A DNA stretch of 64,000 nt. It comes from Streptococcus sp. X13SY08 (GTDB lineage: Bacteria; Bacillota; Bacilli; Lactobacillales; Streptococcaceae). Position 1 is the stretch's first letter, and each line of letters begins with the position of its first letter. The stretch lies in contig NZ_LFYO02000002.1 in assembly GCF_001182825.2 (NCBI RefSeq), positions 372,001 to 436,000 on the forward strand, read 5' to 3'. The notes under the pieces were generated by a model. It saw only the letters and a list, made by a program, of their open reading frames with translations. It made no database searches and was not told the origin of the DNA. The translations under genes were made by a program, and so were the position numbers. Below are positions 26,977 to 38,204 of this stretch, one piece after another.

Positions 26977-28068
26977 ATGAACAAGAAATTTGTTGGACTT
27001 GGTCTAGCATCTGTCGCAGTTTTAGCTTTGGCTGCATGTGGTAACAACAGCTCTTCAAAATCTTCAGAAGGAAGTGGAAAAGATTCAGCTGTAAAATTTG
27101 CCATGGTTACGGATACCGGTGGTGTTGATGATAAATCATTTAACCAATCAGCTTGGGAAGGTATCTCAGCTTGGGGTGAAGAAAAAGGTTTGACTGAAAA
27201 AACAGACTATGCTTACTTCCAGTCTGATGATGAGTCACAATATGAAACAAACCTTGAGTCTGCAGCTTCAAGTGGCTTTAACTTGATTGCAGGTATTGGT
27301 TATAAATTGACGGAAGGTATTACAACCGCTGCTGGTCGTCATGCTGACCTTAACTATGTATTGGTTGATTCTCGGTTGCCAGAAGGTGACAACGTGTTGA
27401 GCGCATTGTTTGCTGACCATGAAGGGGCTTACCTTGCTGGTATCGTGGCTGCTAAAACTTCAGACTCTAAGAAAGTTGGTTTCGTAGGTGGTATGGAATC
27501 AGACGTTATCACTCGTTTCGAAACTGGTTTCGTTGAAGGTGTTAAATCTGTTGACCCATCTATTCAAGTAGAAGTTCAGTATGCTGATAGCTATAGTGAC
27601 GCTGCTAAAGGTAAATCAATTGCTGCAACAATGTATGCTTCAGGTATTGATGTAATCTATCATGCTTCAGGTGCAACTGGTACTGGTGTATTCCAAGAAG
27701 CTGCTGATATCAACTCACAATTGCCAGCTGATAGCGAAGATAAAGTTTGGGTTATCGGTGTTGACCGTGACCAAACTGACGAAGGTAAATACACTTCTAA
27801 AGACGGTAAAGAAGCGACTTCTACATTGACTTCAACTATTAAACAGGTTGGACACGTTCTTCAAGGTATTGCAAACGATCAATTAGAAGGTAAAGAATTC
27901 CCTGGTGGTCAAGTTCTTACATACGGTCTTAAAGACGGTGGTGTTGACCTCGTTATGGATGGGCTTTCAGAAGACGTATTGAAAGCTGTTGAAGAAGCAA
28001 AAGCTAAAATCATTGACGGTAGCTTGACAGTTGACAGCGGTGTTGAAAGCGACAAAACTGCAAAATAG
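26977..28068 (+). CDS. bmpA: BMP/PnrA-family nucleoside-binding lipoprotein
   Basis: 363 aa. A lipoprotein signal with lipobox LALAACGNN (Cys at about residue 21) is followed by a Ser-rich linker. Family features are MVTDTGGVDDKSFNQSAWEG, GIGYKLTEG and VIGVDRDQTDEGKYTSKDGK. It matches the BmpA-NupABC nucleoside uptake system described in S. mutans, where cdd and bmpA are also adjacent. Strong AGGAGGG site. A hairpin cluster separates it from the transporter genes. Confidence 0.93.
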   Translation: MNKKFVGLGLASVAVLALAACGNNSSSKSSEGSGKDSAVKFAMVTDTGGVDDKSFNQSAWEGISAWGEEKGLTEKTDYAYFQSDDESQYETNLESAASSGFNLIAGIGYKLTEGITTAAGRHADLNYVLVDSRLPEGDNVLSALFADHEGAYLAGIVAAKTSDSKKVGFVGGMESDVITRFETGFVEGVKSVDPSIQVEVQYADSYSDAAKGKSIAATMYASGIDVIYHASGATGTGVFQEAADINSQLPADSEDKVWVIGVDRDQTDEGKYTSKDGKEATSTLTSTIKQVGHVLQGIANDQLEGKEFPGGQVLTYGLKDGGVDLVMDGLSEDVLKAVEEAKAKIIDGSLTVDSGVESDKTAK

Positions 28069-28090
28069 TAAATAATTGATAGTGGACAGT

Positions 28091-28169
28091 AAGCGGCCCT
28101 TCGCGGTCGCTTTTGTTAGCTGGGACTTTTTTGTCTCAGTAAAGCTTGTTGTTTTAAACAAGTTTTACT
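28091..28169 (+). promoter_or_regulatory. Three stacked hairpins between bmpA and nupA
   Basis: Stem 1: AAGCGGCC/GGTCGCTT (28091-28112, followed by TTG). Stem 2: CTGGGAC/GTCTCAG (28120-28139). Stem 3: AGTAAAGCTTGTT/AACAAGTTTTACT (28138-28169), sharing its first two bases with the end of stem 2. They look like a partial terminator plus 3'-end stabilisers, able to lower transporter expression relative to the binding protein. Confidence 0.6.
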
Positions 28170-28201
28170 GATCTAAAAAAGAAATCTGAAAGGATAGGGC
28201 T

Positions 28202-29737
28202 ATGACAATAGAAAATGTCATTGAGATGCGCGACATCACCAAGAAGTTTGGTGAATTCGTTGCCAACGATCATATTAATTTAAAGGTCAGACGCGGAGAA
28301 ATCCACTCACTTCTTGGTGAGAATGGTGCCGGAAAATCCACGCTGATGAATATGCTAGCAGGATTGCTAGAGCCTACTAGTGGTGAAATTTTTGTCAATG
28401 GACAAGCAGTCCAGTTGGATTCACCATCTAAAGCAGCAAAATTGGGAATTGGAATGGTGCATCAGCATTTTATGTTGGTTGAGGCGTTTACAGTTGCTGA
28501 GAATATTGTTTTAGGTAGTGAGACAACCAAGGGTGGTGTCTTAGACATGAAAGCTGCTATTCGTGAAATTAAGGAATTATCTGATAAATATGGTTTAGCA
28601 GTCAATCCTTATGCGAAGATTTCAGATATTTCAGTTGGTGCGCAACAGCGTGTTGAAATCCTTAAAACTCTCTATCGTGGTGCGGATATCATTATCTTTG
28701 ATGAGCCTACCGCCATATTGACTCCAGCAGAAATTACGGAGCTTTTGGACATTATGCGCAATCTCTCTAAGGAAGGGAAATCAATCATCTTGATTACCCA
28801 TAAATTGGATGAAATTCGTGTCGTTTCTGATCACGTAACTGTCATTCGCCGTGGTAAATCCATTGATACAGTTACGATTGAAGGAACAACCAGCCAAGAA
28901 TTAGCTGAAATGATGGTGGGACGTTCTGTATCCTTTAAAACAGAGAAAATTCCTGCAAATCCAAAAGAAGTTGTTCTTGAAATTGATAACTTGGTTGTCC
29001 ATGAAAATCGTGGTGTACCTGCTGTAAAAAACCTTGGTCTCAGCGTTCGTGCGGGTGAAATTGTTGGTATTGCAGGTATTGATGGTAATGGTCAAACTGA
29101 GTTAATTCAAGCCTTGACAGGTTTGCGTAAGGTAAAATTTGGCTCTATTAAGATTAAAGGTGTAGAGGTTTCAAACCATACGCCACGCCAAATTACAGAA
29201 ATGCAAGTTAGTCATGTTCCTGAAGATCGTCATCGTGATGGTATGGTACTGGATATGACTTTGGCAGAAAATATTGCTCTGCAAACTTACTACAAAGAAC
29301 CACTTAGTAAAAATGGTATTTTGAACTATCAAAAAATCAATGAAAATGCTCGTCGTCTCATGGAAGAATTTGATGTACGTGCAGCCAGTGAAGTAGTATC
29401 AGGTGGCTCACTATCAGGTGGTAACCAACAAAAAGCTGTTATTGCTCGTGAGATTGATCGAAATCCTGATTTGCTGATCATCAGCCAGCCAACCCGTGGT
29501 TTGGATGTTGGTGCTATCGAATATATCCGTAAACGTTTGGTAGCTGAGCGTGATAAAGGCAAAGCTGTTCTCGTAGTTAGCTTTGAATTGGATGAAATTT
29601 TAGATGTTTCGGACCGTATCGCCGTGATTCACGACGGTAAAATCCAAGGTATTCTCTTACCGGAAGAAACCAATAAGCAAGAATTGGGTATCTTAATGGC
29701 TGGAGGAAAATTGGAGAAGGAGGAAATTTATGTCTAA
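28202..29737 (+). CDS. nupA: Nucleoside ABC transporter ATPase with two nucleotide-binding domains
   Basis: 511 aa, two fused ABC domains as in RbsA-like importers. Domain 1 has Walker A GENGAGKST, signature SVGAQQRVEI and Walker B IIIFDEPTAIL. Domain 2 has the less canonical P-loop GIDGNGQTE, signature SGGNQQKAV and ISQPTRGLDVGA in place of a normal Walker B Asp-Glu, typical for this family. It energises uptake through NupB and NupC. It overlaps nupB by 8 nt. Confidence 0.94.
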   Translation: MTIENVIEMRDITKKFGEFVANDHINLKVRRGEIHSLLGENGAGKSTLMNMLAGLLEPTSGEIFVNGQAVQLDSPSKAAKLGIGMVHQHFMLVEAFTVAENIVLGSETTKGGVLDMKAAIREIKELSDKYGLAVNPYAKISDISVGAQQRVEILKTLYRGADIIIFDEPTAILTPAEITELLDIMRNLSKEGKSIILITHKLDEIRVVSDHVTVIRRGKSIDTVTIEGTTSQELAEMMVGRSVSFKTEKIPANPKEVVLEIDNLVVHENRGVPAVKNLGLSVRAGEIVGIAGIDGNGQTELIQALTGLRKVKFGSIKIKGVEVSNHTPRQITEMQVSHVPEDRHRDGMVLDMTLAENIALQTYYKEPLSKNGILNYQKINENARRLMEEFDVRAASEVVSGGSLSGGNQQKAVIAREIDRNPDLLIISQPTRGLDVGAIEYIRKRLVAERDKGKAVLVVSFELDEILDVSDRIAVIHDGKIQGILLPEETNKQELGILMAGGKLEKEEIYV

Positions 29738-30785
29738 AAAAACACAAAAATGGGCAGTTCCTTTGATTGCTGTCCTCTTAGGATTGGTAGCAGGTGCCGT
29801 CATCATGTTGGTATTCGGCTATGACCCAATCGCTGCTTACTCAAAACTCTTAAGTACAGCCTTTGGATCGCCTTACAATATCGGTGAAATTGGTCGCGCT
29901 ATGGCACCACTTATCTTGATTGGTCTTGGTTTTGCGGTTTCATCGAAAGCTGGATTTTTCAACGTTGGTTTACCTGGTCAAGCCTTGATTGGGTGGACGG
30001 CAGCAGCGTGGTTTGCTTTGGAAACACAGAGCTTACCAAAAGTCGTGTCTATTCCACTTACTATCTTAGTGGCATGTATCGCTGGTGGTTTTGCTGGGGC
30101 TATTCCAGGTGCTCTTCGTGCCTATCTTGGAACTAGTGAAGTAATTGTTACCATCATGCTCAACTACATTATTCTTTACACATCGAATGCTGTAGTTAAT
30201 GGAGTACTCTTAGAGAAATTCTCTCAAAAAGGTTCAGATGTCGCTAAAATTCCAGAAAATGCTTCATATCAGGTTGAATGGTTATCTGGCATGTTTGGAA
30301 ACTCTCGAATTAATTTAGGGCTCTTCTTTGCACTTATTGCTGTTGCCTTGATTTGGTTCCTTCTTAAGAAAACCATTGCTGGTTATGAAATTACTGCGGT
30401 TGGTCTCAATCCACATGCAGCTGAGTACGCTGGTATTTCTTCTAAGAAAATGATTATCTTGTCAATGGTTATTTCTGGGGCTCTTTCAGGTCTTGGTGGT
30501 GCTGTTGATGGTCTTGGAACTTACGAATTTGTTAAACAACAAGATGCTTCACTTAGCATTGGTTTCAACGGTATGGCCGTAGCCCTCTTGGCTGCTAATT
30601 CGCCAATCGGTATTCCATTTGCTGCATTACTCTTTGGTATTCTAGAAATTGGTAAATCTGGTATGCAGGCTATTGTACCGCCTGAAATTGTAGATGTTAT
30701 CTCTGCATTGATTATTTTCTTTGTCGGAATTAACTACATTATCAAGCATTTTATCAAACCTGGAAAAGTAAAAGGAGGTAAGTAA
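29730..30785 (+). CDS. nupB: Nucleoside ABC transporter permease (BPD_transp_2)
   Basis: 351 aa with about nine hydrophobic segments. AVSSKAGFFNVGLPGQALIG and YEITAVGLNPHAAEYAGISS are typical of the branched-chain/ribose-type permease family associated with BMP lipoproteins. It starts inside nupA and is followed one base later by nupC. Confidence 0.92.
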   Translation: MSKKTQKWAVPLIAVLLGLVAGAVIMLVFGYDPIAAYSKLLSTAFGSPYNIGEIGRAMAPLILIGLGFAVSSKAGFFNVGLPGQALIGWTAAAWFALETQSLPKVVSIPLTILVACIAGGFAGAIPGALRAYLGTSEVIVTIMLNYIILYTSNAVVNGVLLEKFSQKGSDVAKIPENASYQVEWLSGMFGNSRINLGLFFALIAVALIWFLLKKTIAGYEITAVGLNPHAAEYAGISSKKMIILSMVISGALSGLGGAVDGLGTYEFVKQQDASLSIGFNGMAVALLAANSPIGIPFAALLFGILEIGKSGMQAIVPPEIVDVISALIIFFVGINYIIKHFIKPGKVKGGK

Positions 30786-30786
30786 G

Positions 30787-31743
30787 GTGGATTCAACAAC
30801 ACTTTTGGCATTGATTGTCTCAAATACATTAATTTATGCTGCTCCTCTGATTTTTACAAGTATCGGCGGTACCTTCTCAGAGCGTGGTGGTATTGTCAAC
30901 GTTGGTCTGGAAGGAATTATGGTTGTGGGTGCCTTTGCAGGAGTTGTCTTCAATATTGAGATGGCTTCAGTTTTCGGCAGTGCAACTCCTTGGTTTGCCG
31001 CAATTTTTGCTGGTTTGATTGGTTTACTTTACTCAGTTCTTCATGCTATGGCGACTGTCAATTTCCGTGCTGATCATGTCGTTTCTGGTACAGTATTGAA
31101 CCTGATTGCTCCAAGTTTAGCTGTTTTCCTTTGTAAAGTAATGTACAACCGTGGACAAACGGATACAATTAGTAAATCTTTTGGTAAATTTACATTCCCA
31201 ATTTTGTCTGACATTCCTGTAATTGGTAAAATCTTCTTTACCTCTACAAGTTTACCTGCTTATGTCGCCATTGCCTTTGCATTCTTTGCTTGGTTTATCA
31301 TCTATAAAACTCGCTTTGGTTTGCGTCTTCGTTCAGTTGGTGAGCATCCGCAAGCAGCTGATACGCTTGGTATCAATGTTTATGCAATGCGTTATGCTGG
31401 TGTATTGATTTCTGGTTTCCTCGGAGGAATTGGCGGAGCGATTTACTCGCAAGCGATCTCAGGCCAATTCTCTGGAGCAACGATTGCTGGTCCTGGTTTC
31501 ATCGCCTTGGCAGCCATGATCTTTGGTCGTTGGAATCCAATCGGAGCGATGCTTTCAAGTCTCTTCTTCGGACTTTCACAGTCCCTAGCAGTTGTTGGTG
31601 GTCAATTACCGTTCTTGAAAGGAATTAATCCAGTCTACTTGCAAGTAGCGCCATACGTCTTGACAATCATTGTCTTGGCCGCATTCTTCGGAAAAGCAGT
31701 GGCACCAAAAGCAGATGGTGTCAACTACATCAAGACTAAATAA
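30787..31743 (+). CDS. nupC: Nucleoside ABC transporter permease (BPD_transp_2), second subunit
   Basis: 318 aa. The start is GTG at 30787, with AAAGGAGGTAAGTAAG just upstream. FSERGGIVNVGLEGIMVVGA and RLRSVGEHPQAADTLGINVY mark it as the partner permease. Last gene of the operon, closed by a terminator 5 nt past the stop. Confidence 0.92.
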   Translation: MDSTTLLALIVSNTLIYAAPLIFTSIGGTFSERGGIVNVGLEGIMVVGAFAGVVFNIEMASVFGSATPWFAAIFAGLIGLLYSVLHAMATVNFRADHVVSGTVLNLIAPSLAVFLCKVMYNRGQTDTISKSFGKFTFPILSDIPVIGKIFFTSTSLPAYVAIAFAFFAWFIIYKTRFGLRLRSVGEHPQAADTLGINVYAMRYAGVLISGFLGGIGGAIYSQAISGQFSGATIAGPGFIALAAMIFGRWNPIGAMLSSLFFGLSQSLAVVGGQLPFLKGINPVYLQVAPYVLTIIVLAAFFGKAVAPKADGVNYIKTK

Positions 31744-31747
31744 AAAA

Positions 31748-31777
31748 TAAAAATCTCAACCTTGGTTGGGATTTTTA
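31748..31777 (+). terminator. Terminator of the nucleoside operon
   Basis: AAAATCTCAAC-CTTG-GTTGGGATTTT stem with G-U pairs and a T-run, just after the nupC stop. Confidence 0.8.
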
Positions 31778-31797
31778 TAATGGCTTTCAATCATCAT

Positions 31798-31826
31798 AAA
31801 AAAGACGTGAATTCCACGTCTTTTCA
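31798..31826 (-). terminator. Terminator of ldh
   Basis: GACGTG / CACGTC core with A4 and T4 extensions (31800-31824), giving a T-run on the minus strand 7 nt beyond the ldh stop. Confidence 0.8.
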
Positions 31827-31832
31827 TTTGGA

Positions 31833-32819
<987 letters not shown>

Positions 32820-32867
32820 TTAAACATCTCCTTTGTTTTATTTGGGAAATCATTCCCAACACCTCTT

Positions 32868-32896
32868 ATTCTAGCATTTTTTATGATCTTTGTCAG
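32868..32896 (-). promoter_or_regulatory. Promoter of ldh
   Basis: On the minus strand: CTGACA (32891-32896), a 17-nt spacer ending in TGC, and -10 TAGAAT (32868-32873). The leader of about 45 nt contains a small GGGAA-TGAT-TTCCC stem before the ribosome site. Confidence 0.7.
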
Positions 32897-32960
32897 TTAT
32901 GAAAGGAGTTTTGAAAATGTTTACATTGTAGTTCCAAGCAGGGAAAAATGCCTTAAAATA

Positions 32961-32969
32961 TGGTATAAT
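32961..32969 (+). promoter_or_regulatory. Extended -10 promoter of gyrA
   Basis: TGGTATAAT (32961-32969) with no good -35, giving a leader of about 32 nt. GGAAATGAGG lies 12-20 nt before the ATG. Confidence 0.6.
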
Positions 32970-33008
32970 GAAGTAGATACTTTCTAGTGGAAATGAGGCA
33001 TTTTTTCA

Positions 33009-35459
33009 ATGCAAGATAAAAATTTAGTAGATGTAAATCTGACGAGTGAAATGAAGACTTCCTTCATTGACTACGCCATGAGTGTTATTGTAGCACGGGC
33101 GCTCCCAGATGTCAGGGATGGCTTAAAACCCGTACATCGTCGTATTTTATATGGAATGAATGAGTTGGGGATTACTCCGGATAAACCGCATAAAAAATCT
33201 GCCCGTATTACCGGTGATGTTATGGGTAAATACCATCCTCATGGAGACAGTGCGATTTATGAAGCTATGGTTCGTATGGCTCAATGGTGGAGTTACCGTC
33301 ACATGTTAGTTGATGGACACGGAAACTTTGGTTCTATGGACGGAGACGGTGCAGCCGCCCAACGTTATACCGAAGCTCGTATGAGTAAGATTGCGCTAGA
33401 AATGCTCCGTGATATCAATAAAAATACGGTTAATTTTGTGGACAACTATGATTCAAGTGAGCGTGAGCCAGAGGTCCTACCTGCGCGTTTTCCAAATCTG
33501 TTGGTCAATGGTACGACAGGGATTGCTGTTGGTATGGCGACCAATATTCCGCCACATAATTTGGGCGAAACTATTGACGCTGTAAACTTGATTATGGACA
33601 ATCCTGAGGCGACTACTCGTGACATTATGGAAGTCTTGTCTGGTCCAGACTTTCCAACGGGAGCCTTGGTCATGGGAAAATCGGGTATTCACCGTGCTTA
33701 TGAGACTGGTAAAGGTTCTATTGTTCTTCGTTCGAAAACTGAAATTGAAGAGTTCGGGAATGGCCGTGAACGGATCGTCGTAACAGAATTTCCTTATATG
33801 GTCAATAAATCTAAAGTGCATGATCATATTGTGCGCTTGGCCCAAGAAAAGCGGATTGAAGGAATTACTGCGGTTCGTGATGAGTCTAACCGAGAAGGTG
33901 TTCGTTTTGTTATTGAAGTTCGTCGTGATGCATCAGCCAATGTTATCTTAAATAATCTCTTTAAATTAACCCAACTTCAGACTAACTTTAGTTTCAATAT
34001 GCTAGCCATTCAAGGTGGCGTGCCAAAGATACTTTCAGTAAAAGAAATTTTGACTGCTTATATTGAGCATCAAAAAGAAGTGGTGACTCGCCGAACTCAA
34101 TTCGATAAGGATAAGGCGGAAAGTCGTGCTCACATCTTAGAAGGGCTTCTTATTGCGCTTGATCATATTGAAGAAGTGATTCGAATTATCCGCGCTAGTG
34201 AAACAGATGCACAAGCACAATCTGAATTGATGTCTAAGTTTGGTCTGTCAGAACGTCAAAGTCAAGCAATCCTCGATATGCGTCTTCGTCGCTTGACTGG
34301 TTTGGAACGTGATAAGATTCAATCTGAATATGATGATCTGTTAGCCTTGATTGCTGATTTGACGGATATTTTAGCGAAGCCAGAACGCGTCATTGCTATC
34401 GTAAAAGAAGAACTCAATGAGGTGAAACGTAAGTACGCAGACGCACGTCGGACAGAATTAATGGTCGGTGAAGTCTTGTCACTTGAAGACGAAGACTTGA
34501 TTGAAGAGACAGATGTTTTAATCACTCTTTCGAATAAGGGGTATATCAAACGCTTAGCTCAGGATGAATTCCATGCTCAAAAACGTGGAGGTCGTGGTGT
34601 CCAAGGAACTGGAGTGAAGGACGACGATTTTGTTCGTGAGTTAGTTTCTACAAGCACTCATGACAAGCTCCTCTTCTTTACCAATAAAGGACGCGTATAT
34701 CGACTCAAAGGCTATGAGATTCCTGAGTATGGTCGTACAGCAAAGGGGTTGCCAGTTGTCAACTTGTTGAAATTGGATGAAAATGAATCTATTCAGACCA
34801 TCATAAATGTGACAGGTGATCAAGAAGAAAACCACTATCTCTTCTTTGCGACACGTCAAGGTGTTGTCAAACGGACCAATGTATCAGAATTTGGCAATAT
34901 CCGACAAAATGGTCTCAAGGCGTTAAACTTGAAAGACGATGACGAATTGATTAATGTTTTCTTAACAGATGGTCAAGCAGATGTTATTATGGGAACCAAG
35001 TTTGGCTACTCTGTTCGTTTTAATGAATCAGTTGTGCGGAATATGGGACGTACTGCAACGGGTGTTCGTGGTGTCAACCTTCGTGAGGGTGATGTTTTAG
35101 TTGGTGCTACAACGGTTTCAGATGAGCAAGAAGTCTTGGTGATCACTGAAAAAGGTTATGGTAAAAGAACCCCAGCTAGTGAATATCCGACAAAAGGTCG
35201 TGGTGGTAAAGGAATTAAGACCCTTAATGTTGCTGAAAAGAATGGTCCACTTGCCGGCTTGACTACTGTTTCTGGGGATGAGGATATCATGGTCATTACA
35301 GATACTGGTGTCATTATTCGGACCAATATTAGCAATATCTCCCAAACAAGTCGTGCAACCATGGGGGTTAAAGTGATGAGGTTGGATAACGATGCAAAAA
35401 TTATGACTTTTGCTTTGGTCGATGCCGAAGAAGAAAAAGAGGAAGGAACTGAAGAATAA
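33009..35459 (+). CDS. gyrA: DNA gyrase subunit A
   Basis: 816 aa, full length. Breakage-reunion subunit of gyrase. The winged-helix active region contains [15 protein letters not shown] with the catalytic tyrosine. The C-terminal beta-pinwheel has the gyrase box [10 protein letters not shown] at about residue 521. The quinolone-resistance region reads [10 protein letters not shown] with Ser81 and Glu85, the susceptible forms at both hot spots. The stop overlaps the srtA start (TAATG). Confidence 0.98.
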   Translation: MQDKNLVDVNLTSEMKTSFIDYAMSVIVARALPDVRDGLKPVHRRILYGMNELGITPDKPHKKSARITGDVMGKYHPHGDSAIYEAMVRMAQWWSYRHMLVDGHGNFGSMDGDGAAAQRYTEARMSKIALEMLRDINKNTVNFVDNYDSSEREPEVLPARFPNLLVNGTTGIAVGMATNIPPHNLGETIDAVNLIMDNPEATTRDIMEVLSGPDFPTGALVMGKSGIHRAYETGKGSIVLRSKTEIEEFGNGRERIVVTEFPYMVNKSKVHDHIVRLAQEKRIEGITAVRDESNREGVRFVIEVRRDASANVILNNLFKLTQLQTNFSFNMLAIQGGVPKILSVKEILTAYIEHQKEVVTRRTQFDKDKAESRAHILEGLLIALDHIEEVIRIIRASETDAQAQSELMSKFGLSERQSQAILDMRLRRLTGLERDKIQSEYDDLLALIADLTDILAKPERVIAIVKEELNEVKRKYADARRTELMVGEVLSLEDEDLIEETDVLITLSNKGYIKRLAQDEFHAQKRGGRGVQGTGVKDDDFVRELVSTSTHDKLLFFTNKGRVYRLKGYEIPEYGRTAKGLPVVNLLKLDENESIQTIINVTGDQEENHYLFFATRQGVVKRTNVSEFGNIRQNGLKALNLKDDDELINVFLTDGQADVIMGTKFGYSVRFNESVVRNMGRTATGVRGVNLREGDVLVGATTVSDEQEVLVITEKGYGKRTPASEYPTKGRGGKGIKTLNVAEKNGPLAGLTTVSGDEDIMVITDTGVIIRTNISNISQTSRATMGVKVMRLDNDAKIMTFALVDAEEEKEEGTEE

Positions 35460-36208
35460 TGGGTAGACGATTAAAAATATCTTCAAAAAAGAGAAAATTT
35501 GGTTGGCTCAAAAACTTCTTGTTATTTATCTTATTCTTGATTTCATTTACATTGATCTTTAATACCTCAATTCGCAACATGCTGATTGCTCAGAAGTCAA
35601 ATAAATATCAAGTAACACAAGTTTCCAAAGAAGAAATTGAGAAAAATAAGGGAGCAGATACTACCTTTGATTTTGAACAAGTGGAGTCTATTTCTACAGA
35701 AGCAGTTCTAAAAGCGCAGTGGGATGCTCAACAACTTCCTGTTATAGGGGGTATTGCTATACCAGATTTGAAAGTAAATCTTCCCATTTTCAAAGGATTA
35801 TCAAATACGGCTCTCATGTATGGTGCAGGAACCATGAAAGAAAATCAGGTCATGGGACAGGGAAACTATAGCTTGGCCAGTCACCATATCTTTGGAATTG
35901 CAGGAGCTAGTGAAACTCTGTTCTCACCTTTGGAAAATGCCAAAAACGGTATGAAAATCTATATAACAGATAAAACAAAAGTTTATACTTATGTGGTAAC
36001 AAGTGTTGAGTCTGTCACTCCAGAAAGCATCTATATCATCGACGATGTAGAAGGAAAGAATGAAATTACGTTGGTAACATGTGAAGATGCTGAAGCAACT
36101 ATGCGGACGATTGTCAAAGGTGAATTAGAATCTTCAGGAGACTACGATAAGGCTTCTAAAGAGATTCTCAAACATTTTAGTCAGTCATACAATCAAGTTC
36201 AATTATAA
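35459..36208 (+). CDS. srtA: Class A sortase
   Basis: 249 aa. Membrane transpeptidase that attaches LPXTG proteins to the wall. The N-terminal TM is at about residues 17-36. Catalytic His142 lies in SLASHHIFG, Cys208 in TLVTCEDAEATMRTIVKG, and the Arg 8 residues later is in the same segment, the same numbering as S. pyogenes SrtA. It is translationally coupled to gyrA, the usual streptococcal arrangement, and closed by a long perfect hairpin. Confidence 0.97.
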   Translation: MGRRLKISSKKRKFGWLKNFLLFILFLISFTLIFNTSIRNMLIAQKSNKYQVTQVSKEEIEKNKGADTTFDFEQVESISTEAVLKAQWDAQQLPVIGGIAIPDLKVNLPIFKGLSNTALMYGAGTMKENQVMGQGNYSLASHHIFGIAGASETLFSPLENAKNGMKIYITDKTKVYTYVVTSVESVTPESIYIIDDVEGKNEITLVTCEDAEATMRTIVKGELESSGDYDKASKEILKHFSQSYNQVQL

Positions 36209-36244
36209 AAAAAGACTAGAAATCTTAGATTTCTAGTCTTTTTT
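36208..36244 (+). terminator. Terminator of gyrA-srtA
   Basis: Perfect 17-bp stem, AAAAAAGACTAGAAATC / GATTTCTAGTCTTTTTT with a TTA loop, overlapping the srtA stop. Confidence 0.9.
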
Positions 36245-36269
36245 CGAATAATAAAGTGGAGGGACTTTT

Positions 36270-36744
36270 ATGTACGATATTCAGTTTAAAGAAGAATCAT
36301 TATTACCCCGAGAACGTTTGCTAGAAGTAGGAGCAGAGCGGCTCAGCAATCAAGAATTATTGGCAATTTTTATTCGTACTGGAACGAAAAATCAGCCTGT
36401 TTCAGCTATCTCTACCAATCTCTTGACCAAGTTACCTCATTTATCCGCACTCAAAGATTTATCAATAGAAGAATTGCAAAAACTCTCTGGAATTGGTCGT
36501 GTAAAAGCTATTGAAATGAAGGCGATGATTGAGTTGGGAAAAACGTACTATTTTTATTGGTAGTGTCAATCGTAGTATTGCGGAACCACGTGAGATTTTG
36601 CATTATGCCATCAAATAAATGTATGGCAACGTCAATCATTATTGTCCATAACCATCCATCAGGTTCCGTTGAACCAAGTCGAAATGATTTTAACTTTACA
36701 GAGACATTTATTATAGTTTCCGTGAAGAAAGTGAACTATTTTAA
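36270..36744 (+). pseudogene. radC: RadC/JAB domain DNA repair-associated protein, fragmented
   Basis: The start at 36270 has a GGAGGG site. The N-terminal helix-hairpin-helix part is good ([34 protein letters not shown]), then stops after [11 protein letters not shown]. The JAB portion restarts in another frame ([20 protein letters not shown]), then again ([19 protein letters not shown] with the HxHPSG metal motif), and the last residues [11 protein letters not shown] lie in another frame, ending at 36744. About 45 residues before the JAB start and about 20 after SRND are missing. Its end is convergent with and abuts the amidotransferase gene. Confidence 0.88.
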
Positions 36745-37436
36745 AGTTTTTGCACGACAAAATCAAAAAGAGATTGATCGGAGCTGTTCTTGTAGATCAA
36801 AAGCTCAGGATGCCATTGAACGCCTAAAAATCGACTGCCATCAGTCGTTGTGATAGCTTCAATGGTTTGATCTGGTGCTTGAGCGATAACTTGCAAATGA
36901 CTAGCTAAATCTTTAATTGCTTGATGGTGAAACGAATTGACAGTTGTCTTCTGGCCATATATAGTGGCTAGGGGACTGTTTTTTTCAATTTCAATTTGGT
37001 GGAAGCCAGTATCTGCAGGAATTTTTTGCCAGTGATTAGGAATATCCTGATGAAGAGTGCCACCCATAGCTACATTAAAAAGTTGCATACCACGACAAAC
37101 AGCAAAAATTGGTTTATTCTGGACGCGAGCTTCTTTGATGAGTTCTAATTCAAAACAATCGCGTTCTAACTTGTAGTCATTACTAACAATACTTTTTTTA
37201 TCACCGTAAAATTGTGGCAGAACACGTTGCCCACCTGTCATGACTAACTTATCAATCATGGCAATATAGGATTTAGCAGTTTCAGTGCTCCCCATAGGAA
37301 TGATCAGTGGAAGCCCGCCCGAACGCTTGATAGCATGAACGAAATTTGTCACGACGTAGGACAGGAGCGGTCCAGTGTCATCCGCTTTGTTGTTAAACTC
37401 ATTGCCTGTAATTCCGATGATTGGTTGTTTCATCAT
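36741..37436 (-). CDS. Class I glutamine amidotransferase, gamma-glutamyl-GABA hydrolase (PuuD) type
   Basis: 231 aa. The nucleophilic Cys is in [18 protein letters not shown] and the catalytic His-Glu pair in [10 protein letters not shown]. The N-terminal [10 protein letters not shown] and the [14 protein letters not shown] loop fit peptidase C26 proteins that split gamma-glutamyl conjugates; substrate is uncertain. ATG ATG start at 37436. It lies 10 nt after rex in the same direction and is probably cotranscribed with it. Confidence 0.9.
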   Translation of the reverse strand: MMKQPIIGITGNEFNNKADDTGPLLSYVVTNFVHAIKRSGGLPLIIPMGSTETAKSYIAMIDKLVMTGGQRVLPQFYGDKKSIVSNDYKLERDCFELELIKEARVQNKPIFAVCRGMQLFNVAMGGTLHQDIPNHWQKIPADTGFHQIEIEKNSPLATIYGQKTTVNSFHHQAIKDLASHLQVIAQAPDQTIEAITTTDGSRFLGVQWHPELLIYKNSSDQSLFDFVVQKL

Positions 37437-37445
37437 AGCATACTC

Positions 37446-38084
37446 TTAGTTCTTTCTCATGAAGTAGAGGAGGGTTTGCAATTCGCTGGTCAAGTCTACA
37501 TATTGGACAACCACGTCTTTTGGAACTGTCAAATTAATTGGTGAGAAACTCAAAATGCCTTTAATGCCAGCCTTAATCAATTCATCCGCCACAACTTGTG
37601 CGCTACTGCTTGGTACAGTTAAAATAGCAGTTTGAACATTGACTTCACTGACTTTTTCTTGCAAATCAGAAATGCCATAAATGGGAACATTTGCATCGAT
37701 GGTCCCCACAGCAGGATAGTTGTCTGTTTCAAAAGCCATTACAATTTTCATTTTGTTACGCTCATGGAAGCGGTAGTGGAGAAGGGCACGTCCCATATTT
37801 CCGACACCAATCAGCATTACGTTAGTGATAGAGTTGTCATTGAGGATATCTGCGAAGAAATCCATCAATTTTTTTACATCGTAGCCAAAACCTCGGCGTC
37901 CTAATTCACCAAAGTAGGAAAAATCACGACGAACAGTTGCAGAATCAATTCCGATAGCTTCAGCAATCTCTTTTGAGCTAGCTTTTTGAATATTTTCCCT
38001 GTGGAATCGTTTAAAAATTCGGTAATAAAGAGAGAGTCGTTTGGCAGTGGCGCGTGGAATTTTTGTATCTTTATCGTGTTTCAC
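37446..38084 (-). CDS. rex: Redox-sensing transcriptional repressor Rex
   Basis: 212 aa. Senses the NADH/NAD ratio and represses fermentation genes. The N-terminal winged helix shows [19 protein letters not shown] and [20 protein letters not shown]. The Rossmann domain has [18 protein letters not shown]. The start is GTG (38082-38084) with GGAG about 10 nt upstream; no in-frame ATG fits. Upstream at about 38139 is TTGTGAATATTGCAACA, one good Rex half-site with a poor second half, so autoregulation is only a possibility. Confidence 0.95.
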   Translation of the reverse strand: MKHDKDTKIPRATAKRLSLYYRIFKRFHRENIQKASSKEIAEAIGIDSATVRRDFSYFGELGRRGFGYDVKKLMDFFADILNDNSITNVMLIGVGNMGRALLHYRFHERNKMKIVMAFETDNYPAVGTIDANVPIYGISDLQEKVSEVNVQTAILTVPSSSAQVVADELIKAGIKGILSFSPINLTVPKDVVVQYVDLTSELQTLLYFMRKN

Positions 38085-38178
38085 AATCTTTTTTCTCCAT
38101 TCTGATCGTTTATTTCATTACTCTATTGTAAAACAAGTTTGTGAATATTGCAACAGATTTGAACTGAAAATCAAATAA

Positions 38179-38204
38179 AAAAACAAGAACAAGTTCTTGT
38201 TTTT
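38179..38204 (-). terminator. Terminator after the DUF4649/DUF1831 genes
   Basis: AAAAACAAGAAC-AA-GTTCTTGTTTTT, perfect 12-bp arms, at the 3' end of the minus-strand prs to DUF4649 operon and just upstream of rex. Confidence 0.8.

Noticed and set aside
38130..38160. Rex operator upstream of rex
   Set aside because: Only one half-site (TTGTGAA) is good; the second half is too degenerate to call a site.
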